Below, piece after piece: positions 14,226-25,400 of a DNA stretch of 64,000 nt (position 1 is its first letter; each line of letters begins with the position of its first letter). The stretch is from Lentinula raphanica (lineage: Eukaryota; Basidiomycota; Agaricomycetes; Agaricales; Omphalotaceae), in contig JANVFP010000030.1 of assembly GCA_027919835.1 (NCBI GenBank), forward strand, positions 617,386 to 681,385, read 5' to 3'. The notes under the pieces were generated by a model, which saw only the letters and a list, made by a program, of their open reading frames with translations, did not search any database and was not told the origin of the DNA. The position numbers and the translations under genes are program-made.

Positions 14226-15446
14226 TCAATCACTTCTTGCTCATTTCTTTGTTTTCGAACTGCTTATTGAAACTGTTGTTACACTGCTTTCCATTTTTCC
14301 ATGTAGACGGCATTCTTGTATGATTACGCATGATGTTTGTATTTATAGCGGCATTTCGTACACTACGTCCATATAATGGTTTCATTTCACGATATAATCT
14401 TGAGCATCTATCAGCCTTCTTCTCGTAGATCTGTATTCGTGGCACCCCGTCGATCCACCGGCTTTTTCGATTGGGCTGAAGTTGACAGAATACCGTGTAC
14501 TCTACTACTACTGATAGCTCAGTCGCCGGGGACGATTGGATTGTAGTAACTGTTTCTGAAACATACGTGGCAGCCTTGTTCCAAAGCAAGTTTGTGACTG
14601 CCACCCCCAAATCTTCCGCAATACCTGATCCTACGCTGCGAACAACGTTGACCAACGGCTTTGGGGGCAAACGGTAAGTGATGTATTCAATTTGTTTCGA
14701 ATCCTCCTTTCATTCAATGTTGAGCCGAAACAGTCGAGAACAATGGGAAGAAGAAGAAAAAAACCAAGAAGGTGATGCAAAGGATCCCATGAGTCTCCAG
14801 CAATGGTGAACTACTCTATCCGATGCATTCTTGAAGGGTGGCTCAGGTGAGGGCATTGACAATAAGTACGTTGAAGGGCTTTTTGGAGTCTTTATTCAGA
14901 TTGCCCAGACCTTGCTATGTGACAGACTGGTGGCAGAAAAAGCGCAAACCGACCGGCGACGGGATAAAAAAGCAACCCGTGCTCAGCAAGCAAGCACATA
15001 TCAATCCTTCAACATCATATTAATTGCTACGGATTGCTGGTAATTGAGCTTGCAAGCCTCTGCAAGATGAGCCTGTGGACATATGACCTTGGAGAAGGAG
15101 AGAACCGGATAGAGGCTAATATTATACATATGTACATAGGCTGGCTCTGACTTTTAGTTTCAACTCTGCAGGATCGATGCAAATATGACCTATTATGGCT
15201 CCGTCGGACCAATTGACGCCTAGACAATCCGAAGTCGGCCAACGCTATAAAATTCAAAATGATATTGATTGCGACGGACGTAGGAGTTTGAAAGCTTTCA
15301 TACACAAAACCACAAACCTCTTTTTCGATGGGGTCCACCCGTAACGATAACACTTAAATACCTCCGCACTGCTTTCCCTCTCCCGCCCTCACCCCTTGTG
15401 CCCCCCAATTCTTTGTTCTTCTGCTCATACTCCCTACTCATAACCC
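14226..15446. other. Mostly intergenic; possible small unrecognised gene near 14.4-14.8 kb
   Basis: On the + strand a frame from about 14489 runs to a good donor at 14673 (CG/GTAAGTG) and can continue in frame after an acceptor near 14733, ending at a TGA near 14810 with an acidic tail (REQWEEEEKNQEGD). The complementary strand has a 146-codon frame over the same bases. No start exon or domain could be identified for either, so I do not call a CDS. From 14.8 to 15.4 kb nothing further is seen; a TTAAATA sequence near 15353 may serve the bZIP promoter. Confidence 0.25.
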
Positions 15447-16180
15447 ATGACTCGTGGTCGCAAAAAAGATCTTTCGATCCCCCCTACACGTGCCCTGACT
15501 CAACAACGGGACTATCGCGCCAGGAAAGCCCATTATCTCGCAGAGCTCGAGGAGCGCTGTCATCGTGTCGAGGAAGAAAACGTTCAACTAAAACAAGAGA
15601 TACAGGCTCTTAGAGCTGGCTTACCTATTGCCAGCGCGTCACTAGATCCACAGTTGGTGAGTCCATAGTAGAGGATCGTGGATGAAGATACCTAGATCGC
15701 TAACTGCAACAACAGCTCAGTGCCTCTTCTGCATTGATGAGGGATTTATCTGCTGCATCGAATGCATTGGAAAACTTCCAGAGGCTTGCCTATCCAGAGA
15801 CACAGATAACTTCACATTCGAGTCACCTCACGCCCCGTGCTTCCCCATCGCCTAGCTCTATATCGAGCTCGAGTTCCTCATCATCACACCATGAGGTGTC
15901 TCGATTACGACCAGCTTTCTTTCCATCACCTCCCTGTTCCGAAGCATCCTTACCTCCACAGGACATTCTGGGAGGGCAAGAAATGTGCGATGTTTGGATG
16001 GAAGAAGGTTCACGTCGACCTGCACCTGAATCGCACTCCCTCCGGAAGATTCTTTGTCTTCCGCCGTTGTCAGAGGCGACCTCGCAACCGAATGGTGTTT
16101 CGGATTGTATATCGACCCTCCCGACGGATAGCAGTGTCGCGGTCCACGCAGCGACTCCGACGGGGATGCCTCAGCCATGA
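15447..16180 (+). CDS. bZIP transcription factor
   Basis: DNA-binding regulator with an N-terminal basic leucine zipper. Exons 15447-15656 and 15716-16180, 224 residues; the intron 15657-15715 is phase 0. The protein starts MTRGRKKDLSIPPTRALTQQ, and the basic region QQRDYRARKAHYLAELEERC passes into a heptad-like coiled coil (VEEENVQLKQEIQALRAG, about residues 35-55). The canonical NxxAQxxFR core is replaced by a TQQRDYRARK form known from a fungal bZIP subgroup. The rest is Ser/Pro-rich (a poly-Ser stretch near residue 120) and likely an activation or regulatory region. The target genes cannot be inferred; none of the neighbours points to a pathway. Confidence 0.8.
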
Positions 16181-16673
16181 CTTTCTGCACATTCAACTCG
16201 CATAATTGATTCTCTCAACATGTGGGTTAATTTACCCGTTGTGCGCCTTATTCACTGATACTAAAAGCCTTTGTAGTCTTGCATTTCACTGATCATCATC
16301 ATAGCTTTCATTGTAAAATAATTCACGCTGTGGTACATATCATGAGTATTTATGATAATCTAGAATCGATCCACTCGAACCGATCCACCCTTCATTGGGA
16401 TGCGCCCATCCAAATCTTGCACTTATTCTGCGTACAGTATACACTGGTCTACATAGTCCGGTACAGCCGGGTATATGCTTAAAAAACTGTTCCTAGTACT
16501 GCCGCCCTTTACAAGCCATTGCGTCCCCAATTCACAGGACCAGAATTCCACTCGTTGTAGGACTCGTATGCAATCTAATTTCCCGCTAACTATAAAAGTG
16601 TACAATTTCGTGTAACAAGTATGAGCTGGTATGAGGATCGCAAACTCAAATAATGATACTGGTATCAGAAGAG

Positions 16674-17259
16674 TCAATCTGTTGACAATGATTTCCACAC
16701 CCGTTCCCTCTCCCTCAAATACCCTTTCTCAGTGAATGCTACTCCCTCTTCCTTCAAAATCGCGAGCTTTCGATGGCATTGTGTCTTCGTCTTGCTATCG
16801 GGTCCCCACTCTCCAAGAAAGCCACCAATATAGAGCGAAGAAGAGATGACACGATGACAAGGGACGTATGGTGCGAATGGATTATTTCGAAGCGCATTTC
16901 CCACTTTGTGTTTGGGATAGCATTAGTATGAGAAGTATTCTCATATAAATGAACTGGAGATTGTTACCTGAACGAGGTGAGCCTCCTACAGCGCGACATA
17001 CATCAGCATAGGTCGACACTTTACCACACGGTATCGATTTGGTGAAGTCATATACATTCCATTGGTGCTCTGTTACGCGCTGGTTCAGAAGTACACGCAG
17101 TCAGTATTGCAGCAGGTCATAGCACGACCGTCGTTCATGCTGGAGATAATGTACCTTGCCACTGCTCGAGATGAAGGTAGTTCTTTCCGCTGAGCTAGTA
17201 GGATAGTGGATGTTTCCCAAACCCATGACAGACTGGTTCGAAGAGCGTATAGCGGGCAT
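16674..17259 (-). CDS. Methylated-DNA--protein-cysteine methyltransferase (O6-alkylguanine-DNA alkyltransferase)
   Basis: Suicide DNA-repair enzyme that takes the alkyl group of O6-alkylguanine onto its own cysteine, acting in the nucleus. Three exons on the complement (17155-17259, 16968-17079, 16674-16903), introns 17080-17154 and 16904-16967; 148 residues. The active-site motif VPCHRVI places the acceptor Cys at about residue 88. The helix-turn-helix segment with the arginine-finger region (VGGSPRSVGNALRNNP) and the upstream IPCGKVSTYADVCRAVG motif are all present. The protein is essentially the C-terminal catalytic domain alone, shorter than human MGMT, as in many fungal versions. Start chosen as the first ATG giving continuous frame; a second in-frame ATG lies 11 codons later. 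It could alternatively be an alkyltransferase-like protein, but those lack the Cys that is present here. Confidence 0.85.
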
Positions 17260-17389
17260 TGAGCAATACTTGAAGTGGTGGTCGTGATGGAAAAACTGAA
17301 ACAGAGAGGTACACGGTGGCGGTTACGCGAAATGAGTCAGCGCGGTCAGACGCGGTCCCGCATGTAGCTCACGTGAGCACTACAAGGCC

Positions 17390-17709
17390 GATTGCGTCAC
17401 GCGACAGGACGGTTAGTCCGCACCTGTGATGTGTCATCACCTGTACAGTAACCTAAGATCATCACATGACATTTTCTCAATTTTTCTAACTTCTTCAAAA
17501 ATGAAGATATCCTCACCCCCTAACCTCTAACCATGGGGGCAAGCCCCCAAACCCCCACCAAACCCTAACCAACCCTAACCAACCCAACCCCGAACCCTAA
17601 CCAAACGCGCTTCGCGCGTGAGAACCCCCAACCCTAACCTAACCTAACCTAACAGGTCACGGGCGATGACGAATCACGGGTGCGGACTGACAGATCCACG
17701 CGACATCGC
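17390..17709. mobile_element. Inverted-repeat (MITE-like) element with telomere-like core
   Basis: About 45-55 nt imperfect terminal inverted repeats: the left arm (about 17400-17444) and the reverse complement of the right arm (about 17652-17704) share AGTCCGCAC, GTGAT and GTCATC in register, with scattered mismatches. The core holds runs of CCCTAACC/CCTAACC (17518-17660), a GGGGGCAAGCCCCC hairpin near 17535 and an ACGCGCTTCGCGCGT palindrome near 17608. No coding frame. Exact ends and a target duplication were not found. Confidence 0.5.
17518..17660. repeat. Interstitial telomere-like CCCTAA/CCTAA repeats
   Basis: Short degenerate runs of CCCTAACC, AACCAACC and CCTAACCTAACC interrupted by GC-rich palindromes. 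The fungal telomere unit is TTAGGG (complement CCCTAA). They lie between the arms of the inverted-repeat element described at 17390-17709. Confidence 0.7.
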
Positions 17710-18680
17710 TCTCTGTGCCATTTCATGATCCCAGTTTCTTGCCACCTAGTGGACACTGAGTACTGGACGGCTGTCAAACGGCAATATGCTTCTGACTTCT
17801 ATCGCCTATCTTGAATTCTGCGTACGGATATGAGAGCTTTCAGAGACAAGAGGCTCTCAGCTTTGCTATCACTGCCAATCAGAAACAACCGTGTCATCCT
17901 GGTTGTACCCAGTGAAGGGGTCCGGAGATGTTGGACCCCGCGGGGGTACCCTGTTAATCTTGATCAAAAGAAGCACTGATTTATGATTCTGAATTTCGAA
18001 ACTTCTACTTCTTAACCAGAATGATGGTGAGTCCATAAGTACTTAATTCAAGGGAGATTAGGCCCTATGAATCTACGATACATATGTATTGAGCTGTATT
18101 CGCATTAATTTATTTGCTGCCTCGGAGTTTCTAAAGGTTCCTAATCGAAGGGGATTACTTTTTACTCCAGTAATCAGTTCCATCTTCGGACAAGTCCGCC
18201 ACATAGCTATCATAGAAAAATGGGTTCTACATGAGGAAAGGAAGAAGAAAAACCACACAAGTAGACCATGTCAATGGATAGGTGGCCTACAAAGTTTTCA
18301 CAGATCGCAGCTATTTTCCTTTACAGCAGTAATGGCATATTTAAAGATTTCCACTGGTTTGTATTCGACCAGAAAACCAGCAATCTCTACTCCGAAAATT
18401 CCTCCCCTCTTTACTACCTACATGTCAGGAAATGTTGACTTCTTGTATGCACCGTGGTCTGTTGAACTTCTGCTGACATTATTCACGATCTGGCACATGC
18501 GCCATCAGTTATGGTCATGGAGACTACGTGTATGGTGACCCCTTGGTGAATACCTTCAGCTCGTGAGCATTGATTTTCATTTCACTTGTGTTATCCAGTA
18601 TCCTGACCAGTGACTATGCATTCAGCAGCTACTATCAATTTGAGAAAGTCTCAGTCACATCCGACTCCGACTTATCCCCT

Positions 18681-19315
18681 ATGGTCTATACAAACTTTGC
18701 GTATGCACCCAACCCACGACCTCTCACAGGCTGGACAAGTAACAGCGCAGCGGATACACCAATTAACCCCACGCCCACTTCCCCGTCATCTTTCTACCTT
18801 GAGGAAACAGCAGCACACCATCAGAACCACATTGGCCATGCTTCATCATCATATGAGAGCTCCCAGTCTCTCTACCCGTTGACTCCGGGGAAAGCGCCTT
18901 TCGCAATGGAGTCACAGGTCAGTGATGACACAGTTGCTATTGGCAGCAGGCCCGTTGGACTCTTTGCAGATAACCCCTTCTCTTCAACAAGCTCGGGGTA
19001 TTCATCCCCACTTAAGAGAACGGTGGGATCTCCAAAAGTGAAACAGCAGGCCTATAGCAAACGAAAAAACCCGGCAAACTTCCACTGTAAATATTGTGAA
19101 TCTGAATTTACTACAAAGCAAAACCTGCAATGTGCGTACCACATATCTGACATGTTCGAAGACACCTACTAACAAGTTAAAATTTTGCTTCAGACCATGA
19201 GAATTCCCATGAGGGGAAGAAGCCCTACGCCTGTCCTTACTGTATTGTCAAAACTTACACTGTTCCGCGATCTAGAGACCGTCATGCAAAAACCTGTAAG
19301 GAGAAGAGGAGTTGA
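18681..19315 (+). CDS. Small C2H2/C2HC zinc-finger protein
   Basis: Exons 18681-19131 and 19194-19315 (190 residues). The first ~130 residues are Ser/Pro/Thr-rich. Two adjacent C-terminal fingers are visible: Cys136-x2-Cys139-x12-His152-x3-His156 (split by the intron between Q150 and Y151) and Cys164-x2-Cys167-x13-His181-x3-Cys185, a C2HC variant, with the KKPYACPYC linker between them. Such proteins are usually nuclear DNA-binding regulators. The ATG at 18681 is the first in the open frame; the frame stays open upstream to about 18570, so an additional 5' exon is possible. The second exon and its 3' flank exist in two further copies in this window (19614-19735 and about 31700-32100, both on the other strand). 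Confidence 0.7.
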
Positions 19316-19413
19316 GATTGCATGCCAGACATAGGAACATATTTGCTGTACATTCAATGATAAAGTCACTCAATGTATCTGCCCAATAGACTTATGATAG
19401 TTTTGAAGGTCTG

Positions 19414-19560
19414 GGAAACTAGCATGAATGTTGCAGTTCTTGGGATTGTGATGTGGCTCCGCATAAATGCTCGAAGTTCGCATGAAGGCACTGGCGCTTG
19501 TTTAGCCGCTAAATGCTCGAAGTTCGCATGAAGGCACTGGCGCTTGTTTAGCCGCTGGCC
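19414..19560 (+). repeat. 3' flank of zinc-finger gene containing a direct repeat, copied elsewhere
   Basis: A ~46-nt unit ending GCGCTTGTTTAGCCGC occurs twice in tandem (about 19471-19510 and 19511-19557). The block from GAAACTAGC (about 19413) to the end matches, in reverse complement, about 31712-31801. The same GCGCTTGTTTAGCCGC sequence also abuts the captured zinc-finger exon at 19614. Confidence 0.7.
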
Positions 19561-19613
19561 ATGCTATTCACTTAATTTACAACAGATGTGTTCATACATA
19601 TGTCCATACAATC

Positions 19614-22377
19614 TCAACTTCTCTTCTCTGGACAATGTTTTGCATGACGGTCTCTAGACCGCATAACAGCAAAAGTCTTGACGAGACAATGAGGACACGC
19701 ATAGGGCTTCTTCTCCTCAACGGAATTTTTATGGTCTAAAACAAATTTTGAACTCATTAGTACTTAAGTGGTATGGGTTAGGATAAACCAGTGCGTACCT
19801 GTACTTGTACCTGCTCCTCCTGATCCAGGATTGTTGTTTCCACTTGCACTTGAACCTACACTACCCGTAGTCGGAGCTGAACCTGAAGCCAAACCTGCAC
19901 TTGCACTTGTACTCGAACCTGGACCTGTAGACGCACCACCACCACCACTACCAGACCCCGGAGGATTCCCAGAACCAGACCCAGATCCCAATAACGAATC
20001 CGAAGACGAGGACGAGATCTGTTTCCTCTTCAACGACAACGAAGCAGGCGCCATCGCCGGCGTCGTATGTGTCGAGTTTGGGTTCGATCTCGTCCCACTG
20101 CCGCTTCCACTGGGGTTACTCGGATTACTCGGGTTACCACCCCCACCGACACTGGAAGGAGCAAGACTGGGACTGTTCGTCGTCCCTACCCCTCCACTCA
20201 TACCGATACCGGACGGCGCAAGCGTAGGCGTGGACGTAGCCGTAGTCGTCAGCGTCGGCGTGGACGGGTTCGAGGGAAAGGTTCCCTGGGGACCTGGGGC
20301 ACCTTGGGGAAGACCAGAAAGAGGCGAAGCCCCCGGAATCCCTGGATTAGGATGTGGATACGCGTGAGGGTGAACGTACGGTGGTTGTTGGGCTTGCGGA
20401 AGGCCAGGGTAGGGTTGGGTGTGCAGTTGGGTGTGTGGTTGGTTGGAGGAAGGGCTGAGGGGGAAAGGCTGAGGATGAGGATGGGTTTGATGTGGAATAG
20501 AATGAGGATGAGAAAGCGGATGGGCAGGGATGGTTTTATGGTGTTTCCGAGGTGAACTGTGCACGGACATGGGTGAGGATGTGCCACTTCCACTTCCACC
20601 ACCACCACCTCCGGAAGGTGTGTTCGACGAAGAAGAAGGATTTTGGGTTTGGTTTGAGTTGGGGTTGGAGTTGGAATTATTGGGATTGTTCAGGTTCGGG
20701 TTGAGATTCGGTGTCGGGTTTGAGGAAGGGTTCGTGATTGATTGAGGTGCGCTGGAGTAGAGCGTCGCCAGTGGGTTTGGGTTTGGTGCGTTGGGTGGGG
20801 TTTGGTTTGAGGGAGAGTTGGTGTTCATAGGTCCTAGAAATCATATATAAGTATTCAGTCGATGAGTAAGTAAGATTTAAGATTTCGTCGTGAGGACGGG
20901 TTTACCTGAAGACGGAGAAGAATGCGCGTTCGCATTCTGATTCTGACCCTGATTCTGACCAGCCGGACCAGACGAACCAGGCGGCCCAGAAGGAGAAGAG
21001 GACGGATGAGAGCCATGGCCGACCATCCCATTGATCAACGGCTGCGTATTATTCAACGGCATCGACTCTCGAATCTTTGCTGCCATTTTCGATAGGGCCT
21101 CTGTCACGATAAATCAAAAAAAAAAATGATATAAAAGTGATTTCAGCGACCAAAAATAATAACTCGAGCATGGAAAACGAGCAACGCAAACAAAAAAAAA
21201 AACACTCACCCAACGGCCCCAAGTCCTCCTCCTTCGAAAACACGATCAAGTCACCCATCTGAGCGACAGACTCGGCGAGCTCGAGACAACGCATCGTTGC
21301 TTGAGGGATCCCGAACGCGTTCACGGGTTCACCGGGTATGAAGCCTTGGGAGATCATCACCCGGGGTTCGTCCCATGCGGAGGACGGGTAGGGGTAAGCG
21401 GGAGGGTTGGTCGAGGAGGAGGACGGAGGAGGGTTTGAGCTAGACGATGGGTTGTTGGGGTTGCTGGGGTTGGAAGAGGAAGAGGACGGGTAGGGATACG
21501 AGGAAGATGGATAGGAGGGTTTCGTGTCCTCGTTCGGACCTTGGCCTGAGCCTCCGGCTCCTCCTCCGCCTGTTGTCCCAGAAGTCCCTGAACCAGGAGT
21601 AGACGAAGGAGGGGCGTTGGTCATGTTCGTGTTCGTGTTCGTGTTCATGCTCATGTTCACATCCCCAACCGCGGCAGCAGGAGCGCCGTTCCGGATCGAA
21701 TTCTGCGTGTTGGCGTTTCGGATTCTGGGTGTCGTCGTCGGTGTCGTGGTCGTCGTCGAACCTGGACCAGAACCAGAAGTCGAACCAGAACCTCCCTGTC
21801 CTTGTCCCTGTCCTTGACCTTGCCCTTGACCTTGACCTCCTTGACCTTGACCTTGCCCTTGCCCAGCTCCCTGCCCATACCCAGTCTGACCCCCAGCCCC
21901 AGCCCCAGTCGGCCCCCCACCATACCCATACGGCCCATACCCCTTCGGACTCTCAATACTCCTCGGTCCCATAATACTCTCCAACGCGATATACTTATCA
22001 TGATAACTAGCATCAAACTGGAAATCCTCGAATTTAAGCTGAAACCGTTGGTTCTGGGGTGCTTGAGCGTTTGTGGGATTCGGTCCAGGTCCGTTCGTGA
22101 GATTCGTGAGACCGAGACCGTTGTCTGCGTTGGCCGGAGGCCCATGGCCAGCAGCCGGTAGAGCGGTGACGACGACGTGGACGGTCAACGGACCTCTGAG
22201 CGCGACCGTGTACCCGTTGTTGTACTTGTACGTCCACACCGCGGCGACACACTCGACGATCGCGTGTCCGTACGCGTACAGACGTTCCCGTGCGCCGTCG
22301 AGGGTGAGCGTCATGGATTTGACGCCGGATTGGGTGGTGACGAGGAGGAAGCGGGGGAGGATCGGGACGCCGATTTC

Positions 22378-22412
<35 letters not shown>

Positions 22413-25400
22413 ATGAGATATTTAGGTTAGGTGAGGGGATGGCGGTGAAAGAGTTGACATGAACAGAGAATCGAAACAGGAGAGACAAGAGTGGGGGAAA
22501 ACATACCGAACGGTTTGGCCTCATTCTTCTGATTATCCCTCCACAGCGTGAACCTCATGATCGCCTTTGGTGTGAAATACTCCCGGATCAGCTCGTTCCA
22601 CCACGAGAGCTGATGTTTCTGTTTGGACTCGGACGCGAGGTTGCCGGAGAATTGGAGGAGACGGATGAGGCCTTGGCCGTGGCCGAGCGCGGTTGGGGTT
22701 CTGAGTAAGAGATCGAGAGAGAGAGAGAGAGAGAGAAGGTGGTGGGTTAGTAATGTGCGTTTGGAAGGAGGAGAGAACTTGGAGACGAAAGAGAGAAGAG
22801 GAAAAGAGGAAAAGATAACGAAGGATCGATCGAAATAGAAAGAGTACGCAAGGAGTGAAAAGTGAGAAGAAAGAGAGTACACCGACGACTGAACGAACGA
22901 ACGAACGAACGAACGAACAGTATAAAAAAGAACAAAAGGAAAGCAAGCAAGAAAACAAAGGACGAGAGAACGAAGTGGAGCCACTCACATTCCTCCATGA
23001 AGTTGTCCTCCTAGTCCTCCCGGTCCTCCCGGTCTAGCTACCGCTACAGGACCCATCGGACCCATTGGTCCTGGTCCTGGTCCCATGGAAGGTCCCATCG
23101 TAGGACCTAACGAGGAACCTATCAAAGGGTTCATCGAAGGACCAAGCGTAGGTGCTGCAGATGGATTGATTGAAGGACCTATAGGATGAGGGCCTGCATG
23201 AGGAGGCCCTGACGTCGGAGGAAGAGGAGGAGGAGGATGACCTGATGATATCGGTTGACCTGGACCTGGCGTCGGAAGATTCGAATGATTCGAGTTCACG
23301 CCTGGGTTCGGTTGGTTCGGTTGGTTTGGCTGATTCGGTTGGTTTGGTTGATTCGGTTGATTCGGTTGCCTCGGTTGGCTTGACCCAGTCGGATTCGGGT
23401 TCGAAGAAGTCGGATCGGTGTTGGTGTTGGTGTTGGTGTTTGAGGTATTGGACGGAAGAGAAGGAGGGAGGGGTGGTGGGACAGGCATTCCACCTGAGAC
23501 AGCAGCTCCGCCTGGTGGACCTCCTGGACCTCCTGGTGCTCCGGGGCGTGCATCTCTTGGGTCTCTGGGATCTCTGGGATCTCTCATGTTCATCTCCCTC
23601 ATCTCCCTTCCGTCTCTTAGATCCCGGATATTCCGTATATCCCGTGTATCTCTCGGATCTCTAGGATCTCTACCATCTCTTGGGTCTCTCATCTCCCTCA
23701 TCTCCCTTGGGTGTCTCATACCTATATTCATCTCCATTCCTGGACCTATACCTATTCCCATACTACCCATCCCCATACCCATCATCGGATCCATATCCAT
23801 ATCCATATCCATATCCATGTTCATCCCACTCATACCACCACCCATACCACCCATGTCCATGTTCATGTTCATATCCATCCCCATCCCCATATTCATTGTG
23901 TTCATGTCCATCCCAAACCCTGGTCCACCCATCGGGCCTCCTCTCATACTACCAGGACCACCGATAGAGCCCATAGAGTCCATATCATTCATACCAGTCT
24001 CCATACCATTCATCCTGTTCATCCGATTCATAGCATTCATAGCATTCATCTCCATCCCTTCCATCCCGTCCCCGCCTTGGCCTGGACCGCTCACCATTCG
24101 TCTATGAGGAGGGGGCAACATCATATTCGTTTGGTTTGCTTGGCTTGGACCAAGCGGTCCTGGGTGATGAGCCTGCTGCATATGCGGAGGTCCACCGTGA
24201 GGTCCATGAGGAGGTGGAGGAACAGGAGGACCTCTTCCACCCATCCCAGGTCCACCAGGTCCCCCTGCAGGCCTAGGCGCGATATTCGCCAGATTCCCTG
24301 GTCCCCCCACCGGCATCCCTAGTCCCAGACTCATCCCCCCACCACCAGAAGAAGAAGGAGGAGGAGGACCGGATCCGAGTCCACCTGAAGACTGGGGACG
24401 GGGCAGGGGCATCCCTCCTCCTGGCCCACCTCCAAGACTACCCGGTCCACCGGGTCCACCGGGGGGACCGAGTGCACCCTGAGAGGACTGTGGTCTCCCC
24501 CCTCCTCCGAGATGCATGGAAGGCATGGAAGGCATGGACATCGACGACGACAGTCTTCCTGGCCCAGGGGGAGGCGGGAGAGCAGGGTTAGGATTTCCGG
24601 GATGACCAGGGTGGCTTGGGTGGTTAGGGTGGTTGGGATTATTGGGGTTGTTCATGTGAGATGGATGATGAGGATGATGAGGATGATGAGGATTATTCGA
24701 GGAGGAGGATGAGGATGGAGGTCTGGGGAGAGGGAGATTCGTCAACGACGCAGGTGCAGACGAAGGAGGAGGTGGAGGAGGAGGAGGGAACATCCCACCT
24801 GGTCCCCCTGGTCCGCCACTTCCAGGCGTACCACCACCTGTCCTCGACGGAGACCTGGACAACGAAAGCCCGCCTGGACCTCCGGCTATCGAGGGCGAAC
24901 GTAAAGGAGGGAAGGAGAGCGCGTTGGGCGGTTGACCATGACCTGGATTGGGATGAGCAGGTCCTTGTCCTGGTCCTGGTCCGTTGGGAGGTCCATGACC
25001 GGGTGCGTGAGGTGCGTGAGGTCCATGAGGGTGGTTGAGTTGGTTAGGGTGATTAGGATGTCCGTGTGCACTACTACTCGACTGAGGTCGACTCGGGGAT
25101 GGGTTCATCCCGTTCATCGCGTTCATACCGCCCATCGAGCCCAATGCGTTCATTGACCCCATCGCGTTCATCGCGTTCATCGAACCCATGTTGATCGAAA
25201 GACCGATGGACGGATCCATCGGGTTCATACTCCCTATATTCCCCATATTACCCATGCTCCCCATATTACCCATATTACCCATACCCATCGAAGAAGACGA
25301 AGACGACGAGGACGACGAAGGCGGGTACATGTTCTCGATCATCGGGTTCGGCTGAGGTGGTGAAGATGACGAGGTTGAGGACGAGGAATGGTGGTGGCCT

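Noticed and set aside
14230..14670. 146-codon minus frame downstream of MED13
   Set aside because: The + strand has a good splice donor and continuing frame over the same bases; neither has a start or domain, so no CDS was called.
18089..18538. 149-codon + frame upstream of the zinc-finger gene
   Set aside because: No domain, composition like random sequence, no splice connection to the downstream frame that I trust.
22380..22413. THTHTH peptide frame over the GT repeat
   Set aside because: Lies in an intron of LDB copy A; the acceptor at 22377-22379 excludes it.
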